Shown here: piece by piece, positions 45,079 through 57,619 of the stretch
Layout of the letters: each line of letters opens with the position of its first letter
How positions within the stretch are numbered: position 1 is the first letter of the stretch
Assembly: GCA_015680685.1 (NCBI GenBank)
Contig: MNCI01011971.1
Coordinates: 484,846-548,845 of the forward strand
From: Gnetum montanum
Lineage: Eukaryota > Streptophyta > Gnetopsida > Gnetales > Gnetaceae
Reading direction: 5' to 3'
DNA: 64,000 nt
Notes under the pieces: generated by a model
Seen by the model: only the letters and a program-made list of their open reading frames with translations
Told to the model about the DNA's origin: nothing
The model's database searches: none
Program-made: the position numbers and the translations under genes

Positions 45079-46662
45079 TGAAACACCACTAATTTTGGTC
45101 TACCACTTTAAAATGAGAATGACTCAAGCCCTTTCAATGTTTCATGAGGCAAAATTCAGCTAAGGCATAGAGCTCACACCCAGCTTGCCCAAGGCATTTT
45201 TCCCTTCCATAGCATGAGGAACTTCACACAGTGTCAAAAATTAGTTAAAAATGATCATTTCTAAGTGGTTTTCTTGAGTCACGCTGCATGTCATGCTACT
45301 ATGTAACTCCAGCGTGACCAAATTTTGGAGCCTCAAAACTGAGTGAAAATGACTTGATTTCAAGAGTGCAAGTCATCCTCAGAGTATACTATTCACAACT
45401 ATGGGTCTCAGCCTTCAGAAATTACATATTTTAGCTCAAAATTGAAATTTTTTAATGTCATGCTGCAAGTCACGCTGCAGGTCATGCTGTAATGTGAGTC
45501 TAGTGTGACCTACCAAAAGTGGCTCCTAACAGGGCACATTAAGGCTCAAATTTTGACTTGCAAGGTCAAACATAGGTAGAAAATTGTTACACCCAAGGAA
45601 CAGGCTTTAGAAATCAAAATTTGGTGTTAGGTGTCTCATTTTATTTCACTCTAGCTGAGGTCATGCTGAGGACACTCCTAGCATGACTGCCCAACGTGAG
45701 TGTCCGCTAAAGGCCCAGCGTGACTACCCAACGTGAGTGTCTACTGAATGCCCAGCATGAGTGCAAGTAGACACACCTCAAAAGCCATGGAAACACCTGA
45801 ATCGGTATGCTGAAGTGGTCATAGTAGTCAAATCAAAGATCTAGAAGTCTCAAGCAAGCTAGAACCAATTTCTTTTGTTGTGGGCTTGTTAGGACTTCAC
45901 TATCTAAATTTTATGTATTTCCATGGGCTTGAGTGACCCTTGCATTGTAAGATATGGTGAACCTGGTCAAGAACGTAGCTTGCCAACACACATGCAAATC
46001 ACTGATAGTTGTCCATTGGACACATGTCACTTGATCTACTTTCCTCTTATCTCCCAGCCTTTGATTCCATTCTCGAATTCTACACCTGCATTGAGCCCAG
46101 CCCTATAAATACCCTATCAATTCACATAAATGGGTTGTCAATTTTTAAGTTAAACTTCTTAGGAAACTCAGACCAATAATCCTTGGGCACTCAGGACACT
46201 CTAACTCCTAGCATCCAAGCACTTATGAAATACACTACATCACATCATGTTACATCGCCCTGGGGGTTGGTGCTTGACCTACAATCTACATGTGTAGATA
46301 TGCTTTGAACGGTGCACATATTTTCTATGCAATGCAATACAGTTCACTTTGCCAGCCATTTTTCTATTTACTCTATTTTACATTCATTTTACGTTCTGTT
46401 TCTGATACCTACATACTCTCTGTTTACATTTCATGTGCACTGTTTACTTTTTAAAGCTTCAATTATGATAACCCCTGTGCAAGCCTTAGTTTATGCTCAG
46501 GGAATTCCTTGGTTGATTCGCATGCAAAACATCCAAGGCACTCTAGCTTCGTTTACTTTTCCAGCTTGCCCTTGGGCATGGGCAGGGTCAGCTGTGTCTA
46601 ACTAATGATCTTTCGGTGTTTGTTTCCATTCCAACCTTACACCGATGATTTAGGTCAGTACA
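45079..46662 (+). repeat. Inner element 3' LTR (1584 bp)
   Basis: Starts TGAAACACCACTAATTTTGG and ends GGTCAGTACA, then acaac. Colinear with the 5' LTR; the short frames in it are the same shadows as in the 5' LTR. Confidence 0.9.
46103..46111 (+). promoter_or_regulatory. TATA box of inner 3' LTR
   Basis: CTATAAATA at the same position as in the 5' LTR (29144). It could drive transcription into the outer pol. Confidence 0.55.
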
Positions 46663-46667
46663 ACAAC
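46663..46667 (+). repeat. Target-site duplication, right copy
   Basis: acaac immediately after the inner 3' LTR, identical to 28098-28102. Confidence 0.85.
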
Positions 46668-48455
46668 ACCTATCAATTTTAAAGAGCATCATGGATTACA
46701 AGGTAGATAATAGCTTATTCATAGGTTTATTACTAGGCTTATAGATAAGTTACATCCCATGCAGCACTTGCTTAAGAAAGGAGTTTACTATTACTAGATG
46801 GCTCAATGTCAAGAAGACTTTGAAAACCTTAAGCAAGAATTAACATAGCTACCTATAGTCTATCTTTCGCAAGAGGGTAAATCATTTTACATTTATCTTA
46901 TCATTTCTAATACATCCATTACTTCTTTACTTTGTCAAAAATATGATGATAGAGAAGAAATGCCTATATACTACCTTAGCCATGCATTAATAGCCCACGA
47001 GACCTAATACACTGAAGTGGAGAAGCATTTTCTAGCACTAGTCTTATCTTTGAATAAATGAAGATACTACCTCTTTAGAAGCCAAGTCAACATAATTTGC
47101 AAGGACAACATACTCAGAATCATAATTACAAACATCTACAAAAGTAGACATATAGCTCAATGGAAAGTCATAACCATAGAGTTTGACCTTCATTATGTCT
47201 CTCAATCCTTAACAAAACGTCAATCTATAGCCATATAGCTCACAATTTCACTAGTTGATGATGAAGTAGTCATAGATCTTAAGTTTCCTAATGAACACAT
47301 TAACATAGTTAGACAAGTGCCCAAGGATTATCAAGTGCTCATGAACTTCACTGAGCTTCAACTACCCATGGGGCCAGTGCTACTACCATCATAACATTTC
47401 TAGATGGTGAAATCCAATCCTTTTCCTATCATTTTGGGTTCCCATGTACCGACAACATAGCAAAATATGAATGTTTGATTAGAGGAATGATGGTAGCTTG
47501 TGACCTAGGAAATAGATGTCTAGCCATCAAAGGCAATTTACAACTCATAGTTGACTCAGTAACTGAAGTCTATGCATTCAAAGCTAAGCACTTACTATCT
47601 TATTGTGACCTAGAAAATTAATTATTACAAAAAATCATAGACATTGATATCCAACACATACGTCGAAACAAAAATGCCATAGTGAATGTAATTGCAACAT
47701 TAGCCCTTAGTGTGATGTCAAAAGTGTTTAGCAAGTTGCCCATATTAACTGTGGACTACGCTACTTCCTTTACACAAAACATGGAGGATACCTTTATGGT
47801 CATTGTTCATACTACTCCTTTCAAGGAGTGGTATGATGATATTAAATTTTACCTTATGCATGGTGAATTTCCACAGGGCCTAACTACTTCTTTAAGGGAT
47901 TGTCATACATAAGCAGTTGAAGCAGTATGTCATCATAGGTGAAAATACATTATGTCGATGGTCCTATGATGCTATACTCCTAAAGTGCTTAGGCAAAAGC
48001 AAAGATAGAATAGTCCTAGAGGAGGTTCATGAGGGTGTTTTTGGTGGAAATATAGGACATAGTGCCATGACCACTAAAATTAGATGGTTAGGATACTATT
48101 GGCCCCATATGAAAAATGATTTGCTGCAAAAGGTTAAGTGATGTGACACATGCCAACAATATAGCAACTTGATACATGTATCACCAACTAAGTTTCATAC
48201 AACCTAAATGACATGGTTGTTTCAATGATGGCAATTGGATATCATTGAACCCATAATGCCTAAATCTACTATAGGACATAGCTTCATCATCATCACAACC
48301 AAATACTTTATCAAGTGGATTGAAGATATTTCCTTAAGAAAGATCACATTTTAACAAGTTTTCAAGTTTATCCTAGATAACATTGTAGTTCATTTTGGCA
48401 TACCCACTTCAAGAACCATGGACCTTAATTCAGTAGCTACCAACCACTTCAACAA
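46668..48455 (+). pseudogene. Outer Tat-type pol, right part (RNase H, archaeal-type RNase H, integrase start)
   Basis: Continues the frame left at 28102, counting one copy of the duplicated acaac, and lines up without a gap against the same stretch of the inner pol (HHGLQGR against LHGLQGR). RNase H: KSFYIYLIISNTSITSLLC, IYYLSHALIAHE. The archaeal-type RNase H is longer than in the inner copy (CTDNIAKYECLIRGMMVACD, then KGNLQLIVDSVTEVY), with a frameshift around it. Integrase: VHEGVFGGNIGHSAMTTKIR, CDTCQQYSNLIHV, LDIIEPIMPKSTIGHSFIII. It ends near 48455, before the third catalytic residue, so the integrase C-terminus is gone. Confidence 0.86.
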
Positions 48456-48474
48456 GCATGGTGGAGAGATCAAT

Positions 48475-49320
48475 GTGGGAGATTCATCTCTAGCATGGAA
48501 GGGGTACCTTGATTACTATTTTTAGTAAATAGAATGTCCATGGGGGGAATCACTTACTATATTTAGTAACCTATGAAATTTGGATTCTCATTTCACCTAA
48601 ATTTGGCAACCAATTTTTAGAAAAATTACATCATATTTGTAGCCATTTTGCAGCAAAATCATAGCCAATTTGTAGCTTCATTCATGTCCCAAAAACCCTA
48701 TAACAAGCAAACTCCAACATCATTTATAGGTTCCAACAATTTTTCTAATGGTTCCAGATTTTTTGACAACATTCAAAAATTCTTGGCCACACAAGCAATT
48801 TATAGTCATTTCTCATTACTCCATACTTGGGGCATTTTCAAGCACTCAAGAGTTCTTGCAAGTTCGCATACTTGAATTCTCTTGATCCCTAGCATGGAAG
48901 CATTATATCCTTGAGTAACCCAAATTGTAGATCCAAGGTTGTAGTAGTAAAGGGAGGTTCTATAGCAACAAGAGTGGCTTAGCACCTAAATCATGGAGGA
49001 GATCATCTTGGCTTCAATGGACTTTGAACTCTTGTACAAGTGGATCTCCTTTTTTGCTCATCCAAGAAGCATTTATATACATTTATATACATTTCTCTAA
49101 CTTATTTTTATTCTTTTCTTAATAAATTTCTAATTTTTTAGTTTTTTTTTCAAATATAAATCAATTATTTGTGCATTATTCAAATCTGTTCATATTTCTA
49201 CATTTTGCATCTCTCAATTCCCTAGTTGATCTATTGGACTAACCAGGGTACCTCGAATCCCATTTTTATCATGAAGGCCTTGGGGATTTTGGTTTGAGGA
49301 ACTATTTGCACTAAGGATCC
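48475..49320 (+). repeat. Possible LTR and leader joining outer element and element 4
   Basis: A GGTGGAGAGATCAA purine-rich run is followed by TGTGGGAGATTC, which looks like a polypurine tract and LTR start. The stretch is non-coding, holds CTAGCATGGAA words at about 48491 and 48889, and is followed by gag-like coding at 49321. There is no second copy in the window, so LTR status cannot be proven. The words are shared with the 23.4-26.4 kb spacer, which suggests the same family. Confidence 0.4.
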
Positions 49321-49990
49321 TTGGTTCCCATTCTAGTAATTAAGGTTTTACAATACCTATTGAATGCAAACAATATTTCATACATCATATTAGCATTTAA
49401 TGTTGATGACAATAGAAGGCCCACAAGGAAACTATTTGTGGGTCCAGTACCCCCTTACAATGAAATGGGCTCTTTGGCTTCCACTAGCTCAAGGATCCAT
49501 TTTGTTGTAAGGATACCACACTTAACATCCCCAAAGAAGCCTTTTTTCATTAGGGTGCCCCAACCCATTACAGCCAAATCAACCCTTATAATTGTAGAAC
49601 AATCCCATGTGGTAGCTAATGCTACAACCTCTTCCTCTGAAACAACCAATGATAGCCAAACGACCTCAACCAAGCAGAGGAAGAAGCTTAAGAAAAATCC
49701 TAGCAACAAGGATGACAAGTAGGTCAAGGCATATAAGAAAGTAGATTCATTGAAGTATACTATCATATTGTTAATACCCATGATTTCCACAATCTAGGCT
49801 ACTTCAACAAGCAAACCATGTGAGGAATTTAAGAGCCAAGGAAGAGGAGAAGAGAAAAAGCCACAACAACCTAAAACTGAAGTACACATTTTCGGGTGCA
49901 TGGAGGAAGTTAAGAAAAACTAGGGTGACAAGCCCATGGCCAAGAACAAAAGCTTCCTAAGTATGATGGAGCAAGTTAAGTAGTCTCTTA
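49321..49990 (+). pseudogene. gag C-terminus/linker of element 4
   Basis: A 133-codon open frame followed by stop-broken coding. It contains a valine- and proline-rich part (FFIRVPQPITAKSTLIIVEQ) comparable to FVIHVPPSIAMTTIP of the inner element, a Ser/Thr-rich part and a lysine-rich tail (KQRKKLKKNPSNKDDK). No capsid core remains upstream. Confidence 0.55.
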
Positions 49991-50007
49991 AATAAAAAGA
50001 TACAACC

Positions 50008-50857
50008 TTGAGCCTATATGACTTGATCATGATTTTTGCTAGACATCATGAAGTATTAGTTAAGATGTTGACCTCTATCCCTATTAGCAAGGACATTCCC
50101 ACTAATGAAAAATCCATCCATGTAGTGATGGTGCCTTCTTCCTCTAGGGAGACAAAGTCAACATCACTGGCATTTCGTCATAGTAAAATTAAAACCAATC
50201 CTCAAAATGGTGAAGCAACCAAGGTTCCTCTTTACATCATGATATGGGTAGGGTAGTATAAAGTTCATGTGGATGATGGGGTTGCAACAAACATCATATC
50301 ATGTATCATAGTTGAATATTTTGGCTTGACAAAGTAGATACAACATACAACAAAATTACTTCTCAAGTGCTTTAACATATCATAGGTTTCTATTAAGGGG
50401 TCTATCTCCTTAGACTTTGTGATAGGGGAGTAATTCCCCATAACTATGGATTTCTTCGTGATAGAGGAAATGCTAGGATTCAACCTCATCCTTGGAAGAC
50501 CTTTGTTGGCTCAACTATTAGCCATATGCTCATCCATTCACCAAGAAATTCATCATCCTTATGAGGGAGGTGAAATCATCATTCTTGGTGACAATGTGGC
50601 TTCCCTTATTGTTAACAACGTAGACATAGAGTAGGGCTCTAAACTAGAGTTTCAGAAAAGAACTTCCAATCACAAAATCAAGCACCCCAAGGAAGTTGAA
50701 AAGGCTACAAATGATAATAATGGATCATGGGACACACTATGGGAAGAGCTCTCCTTCAACATCATTAGTGAAGGAAATGGGGAGTACAAACTTGTACAAA
50801 ATAGGCCATACACATTCCCTAATCTCTCAAAGATTAGGAAGCATTTGCACAAGTAAT
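50008..50857 (+). pseudogene. Aspartic protease of element 4
   Basis: Homologue of the inner protease. YKVHVDDGVATNIIS (about 50262) holds the active site with the DDG form. EEMLGFNLILGRPLLAQL and HPYEGGEIIILGDN follow, then an acidic tail to a stop at 50857. Preceded by MLTSIPISKDIPTNEKSIHV, shared with the inner linker. Stops occur after GLTK and near 50430. Like the inner copy, it is not followed by RT. Confidence 0.78.
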
Positions 50858-51643
50858 GTACACCCCTGATCCTTTCACCCTATGCCGCTATGACATTGTA
50901 ACCATTTTTATTTATAGCTAGTTACCCTAGATTTTCTTGTCAACTATTTATACCATTTTACCTTCTTTATTTTAACCTTTTCTTGCAAGTAGTCTAAGGA
51001 TTTACTTTTGTTTACATTTTTATTTATTAAGGTCATTTTCTTTCTCTGTTTTCTCTTGTTAGCATGATATAAATTTCAAAAACCTTATAAAAATTATAAA
51101 TTAGAAAAACCATAAAAATTTTATAACATAAAACAAACAAAAATATACCTTTCCTTATAACTTGGGCTTTCCATTGCCTAAAATTGCCAACATTGTAGGC
51201 CTTGACATGGCCTAAAACTTGTAAAATCCTTTTACAATTGCACAACACATGGCCTGCCATGGCCTAAAACTAGCAAGCAATCACTATGCTATAGTTGTTT
51301 ATTACCTTATAGCCTAGCCATTTCCAATACTTATAGCTAATATAACCAAATTAGCCAACTATAACATAGTCATTCACAATATTTATAACCTTAGAACTTA
51401 AAATTAGTAAAGTCATGATAAATCAAGAACATTAAAAATATATAGCTAAAACTAAAACTAAAACTTAAAATTTAGAATGTTTAACCATAAATAGCCATAG
51501 GCACACTGTGGAGAAAAAACGTTCAAACAATGAACAATAAGTTTAAAACTATCTCCAATTGAAAAATTGGCAAACAGTTGCCATAAAACATCAAAAAAAT
51601 CAAAATGAATAATAAAAATTATCACAATAGACATCCAGTAGCA
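50858..51643. other. Spacer after protease with CCTAAAACT words
   Basis: AT-rich. GGCCTAAAACTxG-type words at about 51175, 51205 and 51258 occupy the place of the 27-bp TTAAACTA repeats in the inner element. No gene. Confidence 0.5.
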
Positions 51644-51720
51644 CTAAGGGACATTTAGAGGAGAAGGTGGAAGAACAGCATCATCACCATTACTGCTAGG
51701 GCCACTGACATTACCTAGTG

Positions 51721-51811
51721 CTTGTGACACAATAACATAAGACTGATCAGTAACCAACAATCAAAATTATAATTAAAAAAATTTAAATTAAAGACTTAAA
51801 TGTCATTAAAC
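51721..51811 (-). other. Intron of second antisense copy (91 bp)
   Basis: Donor-like GTTTAATG and acceptor-like TTATTGTGTCACAAG. Same position and almost the same length as the 90-bp intron at 33909-33998; the donor has decayed. Confidence 0.55.
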
Positions 51812-52635
51812 TTGTGCGGAATCTAACTTGATGAACTCTTGGGGTAGATGTTGAAGACTAGTCTCTAAACAATGGAGGGTCTAGTCTTTCATCATGTTGG
51901 CCTAGTCAACATCCCCAAAATTAACACTTGTGAGGATGGTTGTTGGGCCCACTTTGGTCCAATCAGGTAGGTCCATGATTCTATAGCCTTAGAAATATCA
52001 CTCACAGTCATGGTGATCTTAGAAGTAGAAGATTTGGTTACCGTGAAAGTGCTTTTAAAGAGCTTGTAAGTATTCTCAGCCTAAATCCCCTAAATGACCA
52101 ACTCTCTTTTTCACTATTTAGTAATTTCATCATTAAGCCACTTAAAGTATGTCTTCTGATTAGTTTTGTATTTTCTATTATGATCCTTTTGTATCTAGCC
52201 CCATTCTAGGACCTAGGTACAACAGTCTTTCCAATCTTTGGCCCTGCAGGAGATGATATTCATGTACATCCACTACTCCAACATATCCCAAGAAAGTGCC
52301 ACCTTGTCATGAATGAGGTTCCAATACAAGGCCCAAATGATCTCTTTGGTTCATAGGCTTTCTAAGTTAGCCACATGGGCTTCCACAAAGGCCCTGCAAT
52401 CCTAAAGATCCTTAATTATCTTAACCTACTTCTTGGTCTCCTCCCTCAAGACCACAACTTGCTTCCATAGGGATTTTTTGGACCTTTGGAACTCCCATGA
52501 AGTTTTTATGCATGAAATTATAAGATCAGTGGTAATTTTATATAACTTTAGGGGGTACATTTTGAACATTAGAGGGAAGCTTTAGCAAGAAGTCAAACTC
52601 CATGTCTCTACTTGGGTCCCATACTATTGATGGAA

Positions 52636-52730
52636 CTATAAACAACATATGACCATAAGTACAACCATAGGCATAATTCACAACCAAATATACCTCTACA
52701 ACATAGAAAAATAACTAAGGTAAATAAAAC
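52636..52730 (-). other. Intron of second antisense copy (95 bp)
   Basis: Acceptor TGTTTATAG before the VWDPSRD exon, and a decayed donor (AACTAT then GTTTTA, where the inner copy has AACTAG then GTATGT). Matches the intron at 35312-35396. Confidence 0.5.
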
Positions 52731-52880
52731 ATAGTTCTTGTTGATCTCTAGTGCAACTTGTTATAGCCAATCAATGATTTCCTTAGCCACTTCATGCATG
52801 CACTCCATCTTGTCTAGAACCTCCACCCATGGTTTCATGTAAAACTTAGCTATAAAGGCATCTACTTCTGGATCAAAAAC

Positions 52881-55800
52881 TACAACAAGCATAAACTTTT
52901 AGAATCTACTTTGTTAGTGTAAAATTAGAATCATCAATTTGGACCACCTTCAATCAAGGTAATCCTCAATGATGTGCCACATAAAATCAACATGCCTTCT
53001 CCTCATAACAATCAAGACCTCTAGTTATGATGAACTCTAGAAAATGCTGAACAAGCATGCTGAGCATCTCTAGACAAATTAGCTATAGCAAGGAATGATA
53101 GTTCCTTAAACTTAGTAAGGGGACTGATATGAGTTTCACCTCACTTTGTTGCCACACCTTTCATGCTATTCTCTCTTGAGCATGTCAATATTCCTCTTAC
53201 TCTCTAGTAGTATGCCATGAAATAGCTTGAGAGCTTAGCTAATGTCTAACCTATGCTTATCTTCTCTCTTCTTACTCCAACACTTTGCTAGATCTCCTAT
53301 TATTATCTACTTATGATGAAATTACTCTCTAAGAACATAAAAATATAGTATAGCACCACTGTTAACAATTAGCTCATTGTTGGCTAACAAGATTTAAAGA
53401 TAGAAAATTTCCAAAATGTGTAACTATTACAGAATATATGATTTACCAATGGTATCTCAATTGTACCTTTAAATAAGAAAACATTTAAGACAAGTATCCA
53501 AGTTTGCCTACAATATAATATTTTAATTAAACTATGAAGTGGATTTTATTTATTCCCTAGTTCTTATTATAACCTTGCTATACTTTTCAAACAAGGTATT
53601 TTATAGAAAAAATAATGTAATGAAAATACCTTTCTAATGTGCTTAAATGCATGGTGTTGTTGGAAAATGTGGTGTTCATTTTCAATGCTTTAATGATTGC
53701 AAAATTAACAATCTTGTTTGTACTTTACTAATTGTGCATTTCAAATAGTGAGAAATTGAAATTGTTAAATAGTTTTGTTTTTAAGTCTTTCCTTAACTCT
53801 AAGGGATCAAGAATCATCATCCAAAGCCTAAATTCTCATATTGTAGAGTGGGCTTCTAGGAGTATTAATAGATGAGGAGAATTCTAACCTCCTTTCAAGT
53901 ATCTATGTTCAAGTCTAAAACCATATCTTCTAAACTGAGAAATAAGCATGTTACCATACCTCTAAATTATTTTTCCCTTAATACTATTATGTAAAAATAT
54001 TTATTTTCATATCATGGTTTCCTATGTTAAGTATAATTGGACTATATGCCTATCTTATTTTCAGCATTTTCATGTTGCTTCACTTTATATTTGTTAGACT
54101 CATGACATGTTATGGTATAAGTCATTTTAAGTTGATTGAAGTAGAAAGATAAGTTCTAGGTAGTTAGAAGTAATGTATTTTCATGTTTGTTATGATGAAA
54201 AACATAGGAAAGAGAGCATATCCAATGAAAGAAAGAGGGGATTAATGACCATTCATATGTGAGCATGCCAAATATGACAAAGGTCTTTCATCTCCTCAGG
54301 AATAAATACAAGTATACCCTCCTCATTGAAAATGCTTGAGTTCTAAGTAAATGAAAGCTTTTCCTCACTTCAGTATTTGAATTCACACTAGAGTTAAATC
54401 CTATTTTGTTTCTCTAGCTTATTTTTTTATAACCATTTCTCACATAGTGATTCTCACAATTTCTCATAAATTTCTTATAATTAGGGCTCTCAAATTTAAG
54501 TCCCTCATTTTCTCTTAGAATTTAGATGTTTCATTTCATGTTTTGGTTGCATAATCATAATATATGATATTTTATGCATGTTTCAAGGGTTTGATGTTTG
54601 TCAAAGCATAGATGGATGAACTTCCTAGCTTTTTTTTATTAGAATTGATAGCTCTGCCTCATCATTGAACTCTAGTTATTGTTTCCAATCTTTAGAATTT
54701 GCAAGTATAAAAGAGTAAAAATAGTTTCCAAACAATGTTTAATTACCTTGTTTTTGTTGTATCTTGTTTTTCTAGAATAGATAATTACTTGTCCATCTAC
54801 TTAAAGGTATAAAAGGTCAAAGAGAAGAAAATTCATAAAATAGGCAAAGAAAAAGATAAATAATTATATAGACTACATATGCATTAAATTTTTTTAAATG
54901 TCAGGTCCTAAATCATCTAAATAAATCATTTTTTAAATTGAGTTTGCATGACTTACTAATTTCTTCACCTTAGCATATGAATTCATTCAAGGGTATATTC
55001 AAACAAATATTAGCAAGAAATTACCTTGAGTTCCTAGTGGATTTAGCTACTGAGGCCCCATTTCCTTATTCCTAGCCATCAAAAATTATCCTAGGAATTC
55101 TATTTAGAAATGAAGAGTTAAAGATAACTACTGAAGAAGCAATGGGAATGTAAAAATAATAGTACATATAAGTAATTTCGTCAAGAGGATCATGTTGGAC
55201 AAAAGATCAAAGATGGTTCCCATTAAAAAATATTTTGTTCAAGTGTTACTCCTTTTAAATCAAATTAATGTTACACAAAAAACTCACATAGGGGTCTATA
55301 ATGATACTCAAGTTTCCTTTGAAGCTATCATATAATTGAAAATAAATGTGAAGCAAAAGGAAATTATAGTCTATAATTTTATACTTGATTCAAGAGCATT
55401 GAAGATATTTCTTAGAAGATTCTAATCATACAAAATGAAGGTGATGACTTTTCCTATTCATCAATAACTAATATTAAAACTTAAAAAGTATGTTATCCTA
55501 GTTATTATGAATATAAAAGTATAAAAAGCCATCAAACAAGTAGTAGTTGAGCAAGGTACAACAACAATAGTAGTATAAAGAAATGTCAAAGATGAGAATA
55601 ATAATGGAAAGGCCATAATAAAGTTAAGAGGTGGGTAGATTATCCCTTAACCTTAGAATTTTAATTTGATTTTCTTGACACTTAAACTATTTAAAATAGA
55701 AAAAATATAATATCTCATACATAACATAAATAGTAGCAAAAACAAGGTAGAATTTGAGAGGTAGAATTTGCATACAATTTTCAAACAAGGTATAACAAAA

Positions 55801-57600
55801 ATAATGTAATGAATATTTCTAGAGAAATATAGTCTAGTAGTTGTATCCTCTTGAGGAATTTTCCTTGCATGTATATTTTCTCACTTGATGGATCAACTAC
55901 GCATTATGAAATGTTCATTACACTCAAGATATACAAACTTTACTAAAGCAAGAAATTACAGAAAATGTTGGATTGACAAATTTCTTCATTGTATACTCTC
56001 ATAGCAAACCTTAGTGTAATAAAAATCAATGATATCTAGGATTGTGATATGGTTTTACTTATCCTTCTAGTCATTACTAATTAATTTTCCAAAATCATAA
56101 CCTTTTAAGAGAAAGCATGAGTTATATCCTCCTTCCTTCCTTCCTTGCCCTACTCTGTGGCCTTCTGTAATGTTGCTATTCTTCCACTCTTTGACCTCTA
56201 TGATGAAAGTGAAAATAGAAAATGCGAATGGAAAGTACCTCATGTCGTAGTAATTTTTTTATTTTTAGCTTTCAACTTGTGATGCAAACATATGAAAGTC
56301 ACATAATAATAAAAATTAAGAGATGCATGTAATATTGCTTCTCATAATTTCATGTTAAATATGAAAGATGCATATTTAGTTGCAACTTGCACTTTTTTGA
56401 TAGGGATGTGAACCATATATTAAATTACTACACATACTTTACTCTTAAGTATGCTAGTTGTATATTTAACTACTGCTTGCACTTTACTATCAAAGATGCA
56501 AGTTGCATATTTTGCTGCATGTTTCACTTTAATTAAATAATTTGCAAGTCATAGTTAAAGGTGTGAAATGCAATTTCAAATAGGATCTGTGACTATCATT
56601 GAGATGCACTATGGAAACTTTCTTTCTGTAAATGTTGGCACTGTAAAGATATGAATCTTGCATGTACTTGCATAATTGTATTACAAGTATCAGTGCCTCA
56701 GAATATTTTTATGTGATATAATAGCGATTTTCATGACATCAAAAACTAAATACTTTGGTAGACTACAAGTGTTCACACATGTTTTGAACAAAATAATGCA
56801 AGCTCATGCTTCTTGCATGTTCTTGTACTATTTTTCACTCAATAATTAGAATTATGAATTTAACAAATGCATCAATTATGAATCATTTCTTAACATAGTA
56901 GTGGTTTAAATATAGCAATGAAACCAAATATTAAGTTAGAGATAAATGATAACAATAGTTACAGTGATGTACGTGGAAGGCATTTCCATAGTTATTGTTG
57001 TTTGATAGTTATAGTGATGTATATGAAGGGTCCTTTCATTGTTTCCCACTTTTCTCAAATTAAAGGTATCAAATTTGGAGAAACTTAGGAATCGTTGTCG
57101 AAAATGTAATTAAAATACACCACATTCAAATATGCAAGACATATACAACATGTAGTCTTGCAATAACTTGTTAAGACATAGAAAACATAGTTTGATCCAA
57201 CAAAAAAGTGTAACAAACATGTTGTCTAGTAATCTATAATAATTACATGATATCTTCCAATTATAGTTTCTTATTCAAGGATGTTAAACAAAAGATACAT
57301 TCACATGAATGTCATCGAATGAGCTACTAGTTCAAGGTAGATAGGGGATCAAAGGACTATCCATATTTCTCTTGACCTTCTTCAGTCCAATATACAAGCA
57401 AAAGAAAAGAAATTCAAAAAAATAGAACACAATGTACATTATTTTAATAATCATAGATAACCAATGAAATACTATTAATTTTTATTACATAATTATGATT
57501 AGAAAGCTTTTGTGAAGTAGGTTTGTAAGGACTATTTCAACTAAACAATCTTTTTTTGCTGACCAATCCATCTACATTACTTCAAAACAAAAACTTTGAT
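52881..57600. other. Long AT-rich stretch, nothing supportable
   Basis: 4.7 kb with only short frames. I looked for RT, integrase, gag and transposase motifs on both strands and found none. The first few hundred bases may hold the 5' exons of the second antisense gene, but I could not align them. A short stretch near 55350-55560 reads as weakly coding on the plus strand, with no domain. Confidence 0.4.
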
Positions 57601-57619
57601 TCCAAAAATTTCACATGTT

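Larger units (their letters stand above)
28103..46662 (+). mobile_element. Complete 18.6-kb Tat-type LTR retrotransposon (inner element)
   Basis: Bounded by LTRs at 28103-29716 and 45079-46662, with a 5-bp target duplication (acaac). Order: LTR, primer-binding site, leader repeats, gag, protease, repeats, minus-strand gene with introns, repeat spacer, RT-RH-archaeal RH-integrase, repeats, purine-rich region, polypurine tract, LTR. The archaeal-type RNase H after the normal one places it in the Tat lineage. All plus-strand genes have stops. About 0.54 kb of its length (34740-35279) is an assembly artefact. It sits inside the pol gene of an older relative. Confidence 0.9.
51644..52880 (-). pseudogene. 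Second copy of the antisense gene (element 4)
   Basis: Minus-strand gene in the same position as in the inner element, just after protease and TAAACT-type words. The C-terminal exon reads GNVSGPSSNGDDAVLPPSPL and ends in TAG (51644-51646). The previous exon has MDLPDWTKVGPTTILTSVNF (inner: LEHPTWTSMETGKTLAGIDL), WGxIQKDHNRKYKTNQKTYF (inner: WVQDQKDHKHQHKKWL) and KLPSNVQNVPPKV (inner: ELPGNVEKIPRNV) after VWDPSRD (inner: QWDLSEA). The exon before it has FYMKPWVEVLDKMECMHEVA (inner: YQLRPWPKIPSKIEFFKGIF). Introns at 51721-51811 and 52636-52730 sit where the inner gene has them. Similarity is moderate, so the two genes diverged long ago while keeping structure. Stops interrupt it. The 5' end is not identified. 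Confidence 0.7.

Noticed and set aside
53000-53300. 5' exons of the second antisense gene
   Set aside because: Translations of both strands could not be aligned to the inner gene.
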